From: Cupriavidus taiwanensis
GTDB lineage: Bacteria; Pseudomonadota; Gammaproteobacteria; Burkholderiales; Burkholderiaceae
NCBI RefSeq assembly: GCF_900250075.1
Contig: NZ_LT977071.1
Location: 1,941,901-2,005,900, forward strand
Length of the DNA stretch: 64,000 nt
Direction: 5' to 3'
Each line of letters begins with the position of its first letter. Within the stretch, counting starts at the first letter, position 1. Positions 1-9,766 of this stretch are shown here, piece after piece. The notes beneath the pieces were generated by a model. The model was not told the DNA's origin. It saw only the letters and a list, made by a program, of their open reading frames with translations, and ran no database searches. Position numbers and translations under genes: made by a program.

Positions 1-834
1 GGCCCTGTCTGCGAGATGCCGGCCGCGATCGACCAGGCGCTGGTCGCTGACGGATGCAAGGCACGACCCGGCCCGCCCGCGCTGTCCACGCTGACCCACC
101 GGCTCGCGGTCATCGCCAAGGCCCACCAGCTGCAAGGCCTGCCCAACCCCTGCGCCGATGCCGGCGTGCGCGAGCTGATGGCCAGCACCCGGCGCGCCTA
201 TGCGCGCCGCGGCCACCGCCAGGCACGCAAGGCCGCCCTGACACGCGCGCCGCTGCTGCGCCTGCTCGATACCTGCGATGGCTCGCTGGCCGGGTTGCGC
301 GACCGCGCGCTGCTGCTGTTCGCCTGGGCCAGCGGCGGGCGTCGCCGCTCCGAAGTCGCGCGCGCCACCATGGACAACCTTACGCGTGTGGGGCCCGGGG
401 ACTTTGTCTATGTGCTGGGCTGGTCGAAGACCAACCAGTCAGGCAGCGAGCACGCCGATACCGCCAAGCCCGTCACCGGCGCCGCCGGGCAGGCGCTCGA
501 GGCGTGGCTGGCCGCGGCGGGGATCGAGCACGGCCCGCTGTTTCGCCGCATCCGGCGCGGTGGACATGTGGGAGAAGGCTTGTCGGATGCGGCGGTCAGC
601 CGCATCGTCAAGGCCCGTTGCGCGCTGGCTGGGCTGGACGGCGACTATTCCGCGCATTCGCTGCGCTCGGGCTTTGTCACGGAAGCGGCGGCGCAGCAAG
701 TGCCGCTGGCTGAAACCATGGCCATGACCGGCCATGCCAGCGTATCGACGGTGGTCCGCTATTTCCGCGCGGCCGATGCACGTCGCTCGCGCGCGGCCGA
801 TCTGCTGGCACCCGATGACAGCGACAGCCCCTGA
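1..834 (+). CDS. Tyrosine recombinase / phage-type integrase, 5' end outside window
   Basis: DNA strand-exchange enzyme of the XerC/XerD-lambda integrase family. The reading frame is open to the first base, so the N-terminus is probably missing; the first ATG inside the window is at 16. The catalytic domain is complete: the first Arg lies in SGGRRRSEV, a Lys in GWSKTN, HSLR gives the His-x-x-Arg box, TGHAS gives the second His, and VRYFRAAD holds the Tyr nucleophile. No attachment site, phage gene or insertion sequence is seen next to it, so it may be a stand-alone recombinase rather than an element's integrase. Family certain; role unknown. Confidence 0.85.
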   Translation, partial: GPVCEMPAAIDQALVADGCKARPGPPALSTLTHRLAVIAKAHQLQGLPNPCADAGVRELMASTRRAYARRGHRQARKAALTRAPLLRLLDTCDGSLAGLRDRALLLFAWASGGRRRSEVARATMDNLTRVGPGDFVYVLGWSKTNQSGSEHADTAKPVTGAAGQALEAWLAAAGIEHGPLFRRIRRGGHVGEGLSDAAVSRIVKARCALAGLDGDYSAHSLRSGFVTEAAAQQVPLAETMAMTGHASVSTVVRYFRAADARRSRAADLLAPDDSDSP

Positions 835-1082
835 GCGACTCGCCATGTCCGCCAACCATGCGCCGGGGCCGGCGCAAATACGGGTATTTCGCTAGCCGGC
901 GCCTCTGGCTCGCCCCGCGGGGCCTGCCTATACTGGCAGGCGCGCGGGACAGTGCCGGCACAGGCCGGACGCCGCGCACGGAACATCCGGCAGACAGTCA
1001 CCGCCGCGCAAGCGCTGGCGGTACAGGCGCGCGACGACGCGCCGCTGCCCGGACCCGATCAAGTGGAAACGCGGAGATGGGC

Positions 1083-1502
1083 ATGCCCAACGAACAATTC
1101 CTCGCCACGCAGGAAACGCGCCGCTCGGGGCTGAAGGCCCTGCGCGCGGCCCTGCTGCAGGTTCACAAGGAAGTCATCGGCTATGACCGGGCCCAGTACG
1201 AACGCCTGAACGGTCCGATTCCGGCCGGCCTGTTTGTCCAGCTGGTGACTGAAGACAACTACTTCCGCTGGCTCGACCCGCTGTCGCGCCTGATCATCGA
1301 GATCGACGAAGAGCTCGAGGCCAAGGAACACCACGACGACACTTGCCGTGCCGTCGGTCGCGCCGCCGAAAAACTCTTCAGCGACGGTGCCGACCCCTCA
1401 TTCCGCAAACGCTACCAGGAAGCGCTGCAGGATGAGTCCGGCGTCATCGTCGCGCACGGGCGGCTGATGTCCGTCATCGGGCAACTGCGCCAGCTGCCCT
1501 AG
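1083..1502 (+). CDS. Conserved hypothetical protein, ~139 aa
   Basis: Soluble, charged, mostly helical protein with no signal peptide or membrane segment; I do not recognise the family. An ATG at 1077 is followed two codons later by one at 1083. I chose 1083 because GGAG at 1073-1076 sits six bases upstream, whereas it would touch the earlier ATG. The protein contains HKEVIGYDRAQYERLNG and an acidic stretch EIDEELEAKEHHDD. It stands alone, 240 bp after the recombinase, and converges on a small minus-strand gene. A longer open frame reaching back to 858 has arginine-rich, non-protein-like sequence and was not used. Confidence 0.7.
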   Translation: MPNEQFLATQETRRSGLKALRAALLQVHKEVIGYDRAQYERLNGPIPAGLFVQLVTEDNYFRWLDPLSRLIIEIDEELEAKEHHDDTCRAVGRAAEKLFSDGADPSFRKRYQEALQDESGVIVAHGRLMSVIGQLRQLP

Positions 1503-1553
1503 CGCGGCCGCGCGGCCGGACGCATTGGTCCGGACGCCTTGTTGCTCCGCGCT

Positions 1554-2344
<791 letters not shown>

Positions 2345-2437
2345 GCACCCGACCCTGGGTGCCCGACAGAGCCAGGTTGCCCCCCTTCCTGGCTCCTTAC
2401 GTTGCCACGATGGTCCCCGCCATCGTGGCATTTTTTT
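2345..2437 (+). ncRNA. Candidate small RNA with three hairpins
   Basis: Three successive stem-loops end in a U-run with no open frame between them. Hairpin A at 2345-2362 pairs GCACCC with GGGTGC. Hairpin B at 2370-2394 pairs AGCCAGG with CCTGGCT around an 11-base loop containing six C. Hairpin C at 2404-2429 has perfect 10-bp arms (GCCACGATGG) and is followed by T's at 2431-2437, a strong intrinsic terminator on the plus strand. No plus-strand gene ends nearby to use it, which argues for an independent short transcript. The 5' end is a guess. The C-rich loop could pair with a Shine-Dalgarno sequence. Confidence 0.5.
2404..2437 (+). terminator. Intrinsic terminator of the candidate sRNA
   Basis: Perfect 10-bp stem (2404-2413 with 2420-2429), loop TCCCCG, then A and seven T. 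The minus strand has no T-run after the stem, so it does not serve the TetR gene that ends at 2466. Confidence 0.8.
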
Positions 2438-2465
2438 GTGCCGCGATTTATGCCGCAATTTCGGG

Positions 2466-3110
2466 CTACAGGCCCTTCTCGACCATCTCGAGCACGCGCT
2501 GCCCCAGGATCTCCGCCTGCTCGCTGGCGCGGCTGCGCAGCGGGCCGTCGATCAGCAGAATCGCCAGCCCGTGCACGGCCGACCACGCCAGGTATTCGGC
2601 GCCCGGGCGGCGCTCGGCGGGCAGCACCCCCGCCTCCACCAGCTGGTCCAGCGCCGCGCCCAGCAGCTGGAAAGGGTTCAGGCCGCTGTTGCCGGCCTTG
2701 GCCGGGTCGGCGTCGTCTTCCACTTCATCCGGCACCGAGAACGCCGTGCGGAACAGGCCGGTTTCCGTGAGGGCAAAACGGAGGTAGCCCGTGCCGACCG
2801 CGCGCAGGCAGGCGCGCGCATGCGCGGCGGCGCCACGGCCCGGGCGCAGCCCGCCGATTTCGGCTTCCATGGCGATCGCCAGCGCAGACAGGGCCGACGC
2901 GCGCACCGCCTGCAGCAGGTCTTGCCGGCTGGCGAAATGGCGGTACGCGGCATTGGGCACCACGCCGGCGCGGCGCGTCGCTTCGCGCAGCACGATGGCG
3001 TCGGGGCCGCCCTCGCGTGCCAGGTCGATGCCGGCGTCGAGCAGCGCGCGGCGCAGGTCGCCATGGCGATAGGTCGCCCGTGCGGGCGGTGCGGAGGCTT
3101 CCCGGTTCAT
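2466..3110 (-). CDS. TetR/AcrR family transcriptional regulator
   Basis: 214-residue repressor. The N-terminal helix-turn-helix spans about residues 15-60 (YRHGDLRRALLDAGIDLARE ... VVPNAAYRHFASRQDLLQAV), followed by a C-terminal ligand domain of the WHG type (LAWSAVHGLAILLIDGPL near residue 180). The start at 3110 has GGAGG upstream in the minus direction. A palindromic operator and promoter lie immediately upstream at 3155-3175, suggesting autorepression. The neighbouring cardiolipin synthase runs on the same strand and ends upstream of the operator, so it is not an obvious target. The inducer is unknown. Confidence 0.9.
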   Translation of the reverse strand: MNREASAPPARATYRHGDLRRALLDAGIDLAREGGPDAIVLREATRRAGVVPNAAYRHFASRQDLLQAVRASALSALAIAMEAEIGGLRPGRGAAAHARACLRAVGTGYLRFALTETGLFRTAFSVPDEVEDDADPAKAGNSGLNPFQLLGAALDQLVEAGVLPAERRPGAEYLAWSAVHGLAILLIDGPLRSRASEQAEILGQRVLEMVEKGL

Positions 3111-3154
3111 GCCGGCCTCCCGGAAAACGAATGACAGTTCATGATGTGCAGAGT

Positions 3155-3175
3155 CTTATAGTGAACAGTGTACAC
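3155..3175 (-). promoter_or_regulatory. Promoter -10 and TetR operator
   Basis: On the minus strand TATAAG (3155-3160) is a near-consensus -10. Immediately upstream lies the 15-bp near-palindrome GTGAACAGTGTACAC (3161-3175, plus strand), symmetric as GTG-n-ACA-n-TGT-n-CAC. Its place between -35 and -10 of the TetR gene is the classic autorepression arrangement. The -35 is a weaker match. Confidence 0.6.
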
Positions 3176-3224
3176 AATCAAACTGTCACAAGCTTGTTGC
3201 ATCGACGTTGGCAGGGGCCGCGGC

Positions 3225-4661
3225 TCAGAGGATCGGCGCGAACAGCGAGGCGACGTGCATCGCCACCCGCAGTGGCGCCGGTGCGGAGAGGAACTCGTCC
3301 AGCCCGACCCGACGGGCCTGCGCGAAGTCGGCCTCGAGCATTGCCGCCACCTGCGCCGCAAAGCCCCGGTCGGCCGTCATCACCATCAGTTCGAAATTGA
3401 GCCGGAACGAGCGGTTGTCAAGGTTCGCGGTGCCGACGGCGGCGGCCTCGTCGTCGATCAGGATCACCTTCTGGTGCAGGAAGCCAGGCTGGTAGCGATA
3501 GATCTTGATGCCAGCGGCAATGGCCTTGTGGGCGTACAGCGTGGAGGCGGCATAGACCACCAGGTGGTCCGGCCGCGCCGGGATCAGGATGCGCACATCC
3601 ACGCCGCGCAGCACCGCCAGCCGCAGCACTGCAAACACGGCCTCGTCCGGAACGAAATATGGCGACGTGATCCACAGCCGGTGGCGCGCCGACTGGATCG
3701 CCTCGACAAAGAACAGCGAGCAGGTTTCCTGCGCATCGGCCGGCCCCGACGGCACCACCTGGCAGGTCATGCTCCCGCCCGCCTCCGGCGGCGGCATCAG
3801 CAGATGCGGCACCTCGCGCGCGGCCCAGTACCAGTCTTCGGCAAACGCCATCTGCAAGTCCAGCACGGCGCTGCCGCGCAGCGCGATATGGGTGTCGCGC
3901 CAGGGCGCCAGCGGCGGACGCTGGCCCAGGTATTCGACCCCGACATTGTGGCCGCCGATGAATGCTTCGCAGCCGTCCACGACCACCAGCTTGCGGTGGT
4001 TGCGGAAATTGAGCTGGAACCGGTTGACGAAACCGCGATGCGTGGAGAACGCCCTCGCCTCGACCCCGGCATCGAGCAGCGTGCGCACGTAGCGGCGCGA
4101 CATGGCGTGGCAGCCGATGCGGTCGAACAGGAAGTACACCTTGACGCCAGCCTGCGCGCGCTCGCACATCAGCGCCTGCAGGCGCCGCCCGAGCGCATCG
4201 TCGTGGACGATGAAGAACTGCACGATCAGCACCTGCCGGGCGCCCGCCATCGCCGCGAAGATCGCCTCGAAGGTCTGCTCGCCGTCGATGAGCAGGCGCA
4301 CATCGTTGTTGGCCAGGCAGGGCATGCCGGTCAGGCGCGGCAGCGCGCGCATGCAGGCCTGCACCGGCGCGTGGACCACGCAGGCGCTGCGCGCCTCGCG
4401 CTCGCGCGGGGTCATGCCGTGGCGGATTTCGCGCAGCCGGTCGTCGTTGAAGCGGCGCGCGTCGACATAGCCGGCGAAGGTGCTGCGCCCGAAGATCAGG
4501 TAAGGCACCAGGGTGAAGTACGGCATCATCAGCAGCGAGCCGGCCCAGGCAATCGCCCCCGGCGCGGTGCGCACCGTCATGACGGCATGCAGCGCGGCCA
4601 CCACGCCTACGACGTGAAAGGCCAGCACGATGATGGCGATGACACTCGGGCTCTGCAGCAT
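3225..4661 (-). CDS. cls: Cardiolipin synthase (phospholipase D superfamily)
   Basis: 478-residue inner-membrane enzyme that condenses phosphatidyl groups to make cardiolipin. Two N-terminal membrane segments (residues about 5-28 and 35-58) are followed by two PLD domains. Both HKD motifs are visible: NHRKLVVVDG with GGHN near residue 215, and LHQKVILIDD with GTANLDNRS near residue 400. Length and layout match bacterial ClsA-type enzymes. It stands alone. A long open frame on the opposite strand across the same bases has no protein-like features and is a shadow. Confidence 0.93.
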   Translation of the reverse strand: MLQSPSVIAIIVLAFHVVGVVAALHAVMTVRTAPGAIAWAGSLLMMPYFTLVPYLIFGRSTFAGYVDARRFNDDRLREIRHGMTPREREARSACVVHAPVQACMRALPRLTGMPCLANNDVRLLIDGEQTFEAIFAAMAGARQVLIVQFFIVHDDALGRRLQALMCERAQAGVKVYFLFDRIGCHAMSRRYVRTLLDAGVEARAFSTHRGFVNRFQLNFRNHRKLVVVDGCEAFIGGHNVGVEYLGQRPPLAPWRDTHIALRGSAVLDLQMAFAEDWYWAAREVPHLLMPPPEAGGSMTCQVVPSGPADAQETCSLFFVEAIQSARHRLWITSPYFVPDEAVFAVLRLAVLRGVDVRILIPARPDHLVVYAASTLYAHKAIAAGIKIYRYQPGFLHQKVILIDDEAAAVGTANLDNRSFRLNFELMVMTADRGFAAQVAAMLEADFAQARRVGLDEFLSAPAPLRVAMHVASLFAPIL

Positions 4662-5099
4662 CGGTGGGCTTGTGTCCGCTGACCGGGTCGCGATGCGCGC
4701 TATTTTGGCACAGCACGGTCCCGGATGTAGGCGCCCGGCCGTGCGCCGCCGGCCGGCGCTGCCTTCTTTTTTGGCACGCCGATGGCATCACGGTGCCAGG
4801 CCGCCGTCGGGGCAGCATACCCCTGTTTGTCCACAGGAACTGTGGACAACTTTCCGTAGCGCCCGGCAGTTGCCGCAGCTCCACCATCGACTGCGCTCCT
4901 GTCACGGCGGCGAATAACGAAAATCGGCAGATATTTCAGCAATGTCTGATTGTTTTTCGGACCGCACTTTCAATACGCTTTCTGGCTAGGCAACGCGATG
5001 CCATCGGGGCGTCGCGGCCAGGGCTGTCCGACCGCGGCCCGGGCGCTCCTTGCCGGCTTTCGCCTGACGGTTCGTATCCTGCCCTGTGGTCCGCCTCCG
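4662..5099. other. 438-bp non-coding region between cls and a response regulator
   Basis: No gene is seen. The notable content is a perfect 23-bp inverted repeat at 4827-4849 (separate entry). To its right, 4910-4980 is locally AT-rich and likely holds the response-regulator promoter. Confidence 0.5.
4827..4849. repeat. Perfect 23-bp palindrome of two DnaA-box-like sequences
   Basis: Arms TTGTCCACAG and its exact complement are separated by GAA. Each arm contains TTGTCCACA, one base from the DnaA-box consensus TTATCCACA. It could be a DnaA-responsive site or the operator of a dimeric regulator. No origin context (dnaA, dnaN, gidA) is present in the window. Confidence 0.6.
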
Positions 5100-5855
5100 A
5101 TGAACATTGCGCTGCTCATGGGCTTTTCGCCCCAACTCCGTACCGTGGCCGAACTGCTGGAGGGCGCCGGCTTTCGTTGCCGCGTGTTCGAGACCGGCCG
5201 CGAGCTGATCCACCGCGTCAGCCAGGAGCTGTACGACATGCTGCTGATCGACGATGCCCTGCCCGACCTGCCGGCGCTGGACGTGGTGCGCGCGGTGCGC
5301 AGCGCGCGCTCGCGCGATGTGCCGATCATCCTGCTGGCTGCCGACAACAGCGAAGACAAGCTGGTCGATGCGCTCGACGCGGGCGCCGACGACTACGTTT
5401 GCCGCCCGCTCAATGCGCGCGTGCTGATGGCGCGCATCACGGCATTACGCCGGCGCGTGACCGGCGAGCGCGTGCGCCAGGGCCTGGTGGTGCAGGCCGG
5501 CCCCTACCAGCTCAACAGCATGGGGCGCTTCGCCACGCTGCACGGCGAGCGCATCGCCATGACGCCGAAGGAATTCGACCTGGCCATGATGCTGTTCTCG
5601 AACGTCGGCCGCGTGCTGGCTGCCGAGCGCATCCAGCAGGCAATCTGGCGGCATGAACTGCCGCCGCTGTCGCGGGCGCTGGCGGGCCTGATCTCGCGGC
5701 TGCGCAAGACCCTGCGCATCGGCGTGGCCAACGGCATCGTGATCACGGTGGTCTACGCGCATGGCTACCGGCTTGACGTGCTCGAAGAGAGCATCGCGCC
5801 CAGGCTGCCGAAGGCCGGAACCCGGACCACCGTGCCCGGACGCTCGGGCAACTGA
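5100..5855 (+). CDS. OmpR-type response regulator with degenerate receiver domain
   Basis: 251 residues: receiver domain (about 1-120) plus winged-helix DNA-binding domain (about 135-230, MTPKEFDLAMMLFSNVGRVL ... VYAHGYRLDV). The phospho-acceptor Asp51 is present (MLLIDDALPD), but the acidic Mg-binding pair near residue 10 is MGFSPQ, the conserved Thr/Ser of strand 4 is Ala (LLAAD) and the conserved Lys is Arg102 (CRPLNA). It therefore looks phosphorylation-independent or atypically regulated. No histidine kinase lies next to it. The start at 5100 was chosen because the receiver fold begins there (MNIALLMG); earlier in-frame codons add unrelated sequence. Confidence 0.85.
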   Translation: MNIALLMGFSPQLRTVAELLEGAGFRCRVFETGRELIHRVSQELYDMLLIDDALPDLPALDVVRAVRSARSRDVPIILLAADNSEDKLVDALDAGADDYVCRPLNARVLMARITALRRRVTGERVRQGLVVQAGPYQLNSMGRFATLHGERIAMTPKEFDLAMMLFSNVGRVLAAERIQQAIWRHELPPLSRALAGLISRLRKTLRIGVANGIVITVVYAHGYRLDVLEESIAPRLPKAGTRTTVPGRSGN

Positions 5856-5861
5856 GCCGCG

Positions 5862-7712
5862 CTACGCCGGCAGCGTCGCCGACAGCGCCAGGAAGTCGAG
5901 CACGGCCATGCCGTCGGCGGAGCGCTTGGCCTCGCGCTTGGCCGCTGCCGCCGCGGCGCCGATCTGCTGGCTGCCCAGGCGCTGCAGGCCGGCGACACCC
6001 TCGCCGCTGACGCATACCACCCCCACCGCCATCGATACCGGAGGAAAGAACACCGGCCGCCCGTGCCGGTCTTCGCCATGCATGCCGCCGGCGGCGCGGT
6101 CGGGCGGCGCATACATGGCGCGCGCGGCATCGTTGAAGCGCAGGATCGCGGCCCGCATGCGCTCGGCCCAGTCGGCGCTCTGGTATAGCACCAGGAAATC
6201 GTCGCCGCCCACGTGGCCCAGGAAGTCGCGGGCCGGGTCGCAAGCCTCGGCCAGGATCGCGGCCGCGCCCTTGAGCATCTCGTCGCCTTTCCAGTAGCCG
6301 TATTTGTCGTTGAACGGCTTGAAGTGGTTCAGGTCGACATAGCAGGCATGGAACTCGCTGGCGGCCTCGATCAGGCGCTCGATATGCTGGTTCAGCGGGA
6401 TATTGCCCGGCAGGAAGGTCAGCGGATTGGCGTAGCGCGCCGCTTCCATGCGCACCTCGGTGATGGCCCGGATCAGGTCGGCGCCGGTGCCCAGCCCGAT
6501 ATAGCGGCCCTGGTCGGTGATCACGAAGCCGTCGGCGAGCGAGCGCGTGTTCTCGCCCGACAGGATCTGCGCCATGTCCTCCAGGCTGGCACGCTGGTCG
6601 AAGCAGGCCGGATCGCGGTTGGCCATGGCGATGCAGGCCTTCTTGCCATAGAGCTCGCGATGGAACGGCGCCGCGTAGCGGTCGATAAAGGCCTGGCGGC
6701 CGATGATGGCCAGCGGCCGCCCTTCGTCATTGACCACGGCCACCGCCTGCAGCTCGGGCTGGTCCTGGAAGGTACGCAGCACCGCATCGTTGCTGGCCGA
6801 CGGCGATACCGTCGGCGCCGGCCGCAGCAGCCGTCCCGCGGTGATGCCGGACCAGCCCGAGCGCACCATCTGCGGAAACACGGCAATGCGGCGCGACGCC
6901 AGCGCCTGCCGTACATGCAGCGCTGCCTGCGCCGCCGGTTGCGCCACCGGCCGTCCCACGTAATAGCCCTGGGCGCCGGTCACGCCCAGGTCGCGCACCA
7001 CGGCGAGTTCATCTTCGTCTTCAATGCCTTCGGCGATCACGCGCCCGCCAAAGGCACTCATCATGCGCAGCAGCGCGCGCAAGATCTCCAGCCGGCGCGA
7101 GCACGACGCGATGCCGCGCACCAGCGACTTGTCGATCTTGACGAAGTGCGGCGACAGGTGGGCAAGCAAGTCCAGGTTGGCGTGCCCGGTGCCGAAATCG
7201 TCGAGCGCGTACTGCATGCCGAGTTCGCGCAGTACCGACATGGCCACGCCAAAGCTGGCGGCGTCGCCGATCGGAGTCTGTTCGGTGACCTCGATCACCA
7301 GCCGCGACGGTGCGATGCCGGCTTCCAGCAGCGCCGCCATCAGCCGCCCCCGGTCCGCCAGCAGGTGGCGCAAGGTCTGCGGGCTGAAATTGAGGAAGAG
7401 CTTGCCGGGCAGGTCGAAGCCGCGCCAGGCGACCAGCGCGGTGCGCGCCGCTTCGACCTCCAGCGCGATGGTGGCGGGAACCCCCTGCGCCAGCCGGAAC
7501 AGCGCGTCCGGTGCCGCCCAAGTCGAGCCCACGGGCCCGCGGATCAGCGCTTCATAGCCGAGGATGGCGCCGCTGTCCGCCTGCACGATGGGCTGGAACA
7601 CGGCGTGCAGCGGCGGCAGACGCGCCGGCGCAAGCGCGGACCCGCCCGGGACAACGCTGACAGCGTCGGGCGTGGGATCGTGCAGGGACGTGGCGACAGT
7701 CAGGCCATTCAT
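5862..7712 (-). CDS. EAL - CBS-like - GGDEF c-di-GMP protein
   Basis: 616-residue cytoplasmic protein of cyclic-di-GMP turnover. The EAL phosphodiesterase domain (about 30-275) has its catalytic set intact: YEALIRG, LNFSP, EVTEQ, DDFGTG, KIDKS, AEGIE and QGYYVGRP. A CBS-pair-like region follows (about 300-420), then a GGDEF domain (about 435-600) whose signature is GGDDF, one substitution from GGDEF/GGEEF, so cyclase activity is doubtful. Phosphodiesterase is the likelier activity. The start at 7712 (MNGLTVATS) is preferred; in-frame ATGs at 7790 and 7766 are possible. It converges on the response regulator with a 6-bp gap. Confidence 0.88.
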   Translation of the reverse strand: MNGLTVATSLHDPTPDAVSVVPGGSALAPARLPPLHAVFQPIVQADSGAILGYEALIRGPVGSTWAAPDALFRLAQGVPATIALEVEAARTALVAWRGFDLPGKLFLNFSPQTLRHLLADRGRLMAALLEAGIAPSRLVIEVTEQTPIGDAASFGVAMSVLRELGMQYALDDFGTGHANLDLLAHLSPHFVKIDKSLVRGIASCSRRLEILRALLRMMSAFGGRVIAEGIEDEDELAVVRDLGVTGAQGYYVGRPVAQPAAQAALHVRQALASRRIAVFPQMVRSGWSGITAGRLLRPAPTVSPSASNDAVLRTFQDQPELQAVAVVNDEGRPLAIIGRQAFIDRYAAPFHRELYGKKACIAMANRDPACFDQRASLEDMAQILSGENTRSLADGFVITDQGRYIGLGTGADLIRAITEVRMEAARYANPLTFLPGNIPLNQHIERLIEAASEFHACYVDLNHFKPFNDKYGYWKGDEMLKGAAAILAEACDPARDFLGHVGGDDFLVLYQSADWAERMRAAILRFNDAARAMYAPPDRAAGGMHGEDRHGRPVFFPPVSMAVGVVCVSGEGVAGLQRLGSQQIGAAAAAAKREAKRSADGMAVLDFLALSATLPA

Positions 7713-7955
7713 AGGAAGCAAGCGGGGGATGGTGCGGCAGCGGTCAGGGCGCAGCGCGGCCCACATTGCATGACATCCACATGACAGCACGATGACAGTC
7801 CAATTGGAAGAATGTCACGTCGGCGTCACGTTGATCGACGACGATCCGTGCGCCGCGGCGACTGTCCCGTACAGAGGACGGCACCAGCGGCGAATCGGGT
7901 CAAGCCCGGGCTGCGCAGGCTGTTCACGCCGGCGCGCCCGTCTGGAGTCATCTCC

Positions 7956-9581
7956 GTGTTGCAAGTTTCCAAGACATCCCTGCCCGGCCAGCGTCGGGCA
8001 GCTGCCCACGCGCGCTGGCTGGCGCGGCTGGGCCGCCTGCCTCTGGTGGCGCGCCTGTGCGCCGCCTTTGCCCTGGTCTACCTGTTCGGCGCCGCGGTCG
8101 GCCTGACCGGCATCGCCAACCTGGTCTCGATCAAGGCGCGCACCGATACCCTGTACCAGCACGACATGCACGGCGCGATCTCGGCGGAGCGGGCGCAATC
8201 GGCACTGGCCGCGCTCGGGCGCGCCCAGCTGGCGCTGACCATGGCCACCAGCAGCACCGAGCGCGACGGCGCCGCCGACGAGATCGCGGCGGCGCTGTCG
8301 CAGCTCGATGCGGCACTGGCCGGCGTGCAGCGGGCTGCCCCCGCCCAGGCGGCGCCACTGCTGCGCGAACGCCAGCGCGCCAGCGAGCTGGCCCAGGCGT
8401 ACGTGGCGTTGCTGCGCAAGCAGCCGCTGGATCCGCTGCAGTTCGACAGCGCGGTCTCGGTCGACGGCCATTTCGTCACCGGGCAGCTGCAGCGGCTCAG
8501 CAGCCAGGTCGAGGCCGTACGCCGCCAGCAAGAGCAGCGGGCCGCCGCCACCGTTGCCAGCGTCGCCGCCAGCCAGCTGCGCGCGCAGGCCTGGATGGCG
8601 ACCCTGCTCGGCGCCAGCCTGCTCGCGGCCGTCGCGCTGGCGTGGATCGCCGCGCGCAGCCTGCACGCCGAACTGGGCGGCGAGCCGCGCGATGCCGCCG
8701 ACATCGCCCGCCGCATTGCCGCCGGCGACCTGACCGCCCCGATCGCGCTGCGCCCGGCGGACCACAGCAGCATGCTGCACCATGTGGCCAGCATGCGCGA
8801 CCAGCTGGCCGGCGTGCTGGCGCGGATCCAGGCCAGCGCCCACGAGATCACCGCGGCCAGCCAGCAGATCGCGGCTGGCAACCAGGCCCTGTCGGCACGC
8901 ACCGAGCAGCAGGCCAGCGCGCTCGACGCCACTACCGACAGCATGCAGGCGCTGGCGGCGCACGTCGCCGCCGCGCATGCGCAGGCCACCGAATCGAGCG
9001 AGATGGCCAGCGCCGCCCGCGCCGCCACCGACGACGGCGCGGCCGTGGTGCAGCGCATGCGCGGCGCCATGGACGCCCTGCACGGCCATTCGCGCCATAT
9101 TGCCGAGATTGTCGGCGTGATCGAAAGCATTGCGTTCCAGACCAATATCCTGGCGCTGAACGCCGCCGTGGAAGCGGCGCGTGCGGGCCCGGCGGGCCGC
9201 GGCTTTGCGGTGGTGGCGCAGGAAGTGCGCGCGCTGGCACAGCGCAGCGCCGAGGCGGCGCGCGAGATCGGCGGCATTGTCGGCAATGCCACGCACGAGA
9301 TCCAGCAAGGCGCCAGCCTGAGCGGCTGCGTGGTGGCGGCGATGGACCGCATTGCCGCCACGGTGGGCCACAGCCATGCGCTGGCCGAGGGCTTGCGCGC
9401 GCTCGCGGACGAGCAGGCCGACAGCGTGCAGGGCGCCGGGCAGGCGGCGGCGCAACTGCGCCAGACCGCCCGGCAGAATGCTGCGCTGGTCGACGAACTG
9501 GCGGGCCAGGCGGCGCGGCTCGACCGGCAGGCCGCGGCGCTGGCCAGCGACGTGGCGCGCTTTCGGTTCCAGCAGCCGTGA
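7956..9581 (+). CDS. Methyl-accepting chemotaxis protein
   Basis: 541-residue transmembrane chemoreceptor. I chose a GTG start at 7956 because GGAG (7944-7947) is eight bases upstream; a longer ATG frame from 7812 adds arginine-rich sequence. Membrane segments lie at about residues 31-53 and 211-235, enclosing a ~155-residue helical periplasmic sensor; then a HAMP region and the cytoplasmic signalling domain with the CheA/CheW-binding hairpin tip ([20 protein letters not shown]). The tip reads [12 protein letters not shown] where [12 protein letters not shown] is usual. No C-terminal CheR-tethering pentapeptide is seen. The ligand is unknown; no che genes are nearby. Confidence 0.92.
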   Translation: MLQVSKTSLPGQRRAAAHARWLARLGRLPLVARLCAAFALVYLFGAAVGLTGIANLVSIKARTDTLYQHDMHGAISAERAQSALAALGRAQLALTMATSSTERDGAADEIAAALSQLDAALAGVQRAAPAQAAPLLRERQRASELAQAYVALLRKQPLDPLQFDSAVSVDGHFVTGQLQRLSSQVEAVRRQQEQRAAATVASVAASQLRAQAWMATLLGASLLAAVALAWIAARSLHAELGGEPRDAADIARRIAAGDLTAPIALRPADHSSMLHHVASMRDQLAGVLARIQASAHEITAASQQIAAGNQALSARTEQQASALDATTDSMQALAAHVAAAHAQATESSEMASAARAATDDGAAVVQRMRGAMDALHGHSRHIAEIVGVIESIAFQTNILALNAAVEAARAGPAGRGFAVVAQEVRALAQRSAEAAREIGGIVGNATHEIQQGASLSGCVVAAMDRIAATVGHSHALAEGLRALADEQADSVQGAGQAAAQLRQTARQNAALVDELAGQAARLDRQAAALASDVARFRFQQP

Positions 9582-9629
9582 CCGGGCAATCGCGGCAAAG
9601 ATGTGTCGGGTCGAAACATTTGTCATGAC

Positions 9630-9650
9630 GACGTAACCGGCATTTACGTC
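9630..9650. repeat. Inverted repeat GACGTAA-N7-TTACGTC
   Basis: Perfect 7-bp arms with a 7-bp spacer lie between the chemoreceptor and the HAD-like gene. Size and symmetry suit an operator; no T-run follows, so it is not a terminator. The regulator is unknown. Confidence 0.35.
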
Positions 9651-9766
9651 TTCCCCGACGAAGTTACAGATATGTTGCATCTAAACCAGCCCCGGTAACG
9701 TGACAGCCCGGTTGCGGCGAGTAACCTTGCTTCACACCAACTGAACTGGCACCCGCACAGGAAACC

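Noticed and set aside
1..834. Edge of a prophage or integrative element
   Set aside because: The recombinase is the only mobile-type gene seen; no attachment repeat, tRNA gene or phage gene follows in the next 10 kb.
3111..3224. Cardiolipin synthase as a TetR target
   Set aside because: The palindrome lies downstream of the cls stop in transcription order, so it cannot control the cls promoter.
4827..4849. Chromosomal replication origin
   Set aside because: Only two DnaA-like boxes, no AT-rich unwinding region and no dnaA, dnaN or rpmH nearby.
9630..9650. Inverted repeat as a terminator for the chemoreceptor
   Set aside because: Symmetry is clear but no T-run follows, so it is listed only as a possible operator.
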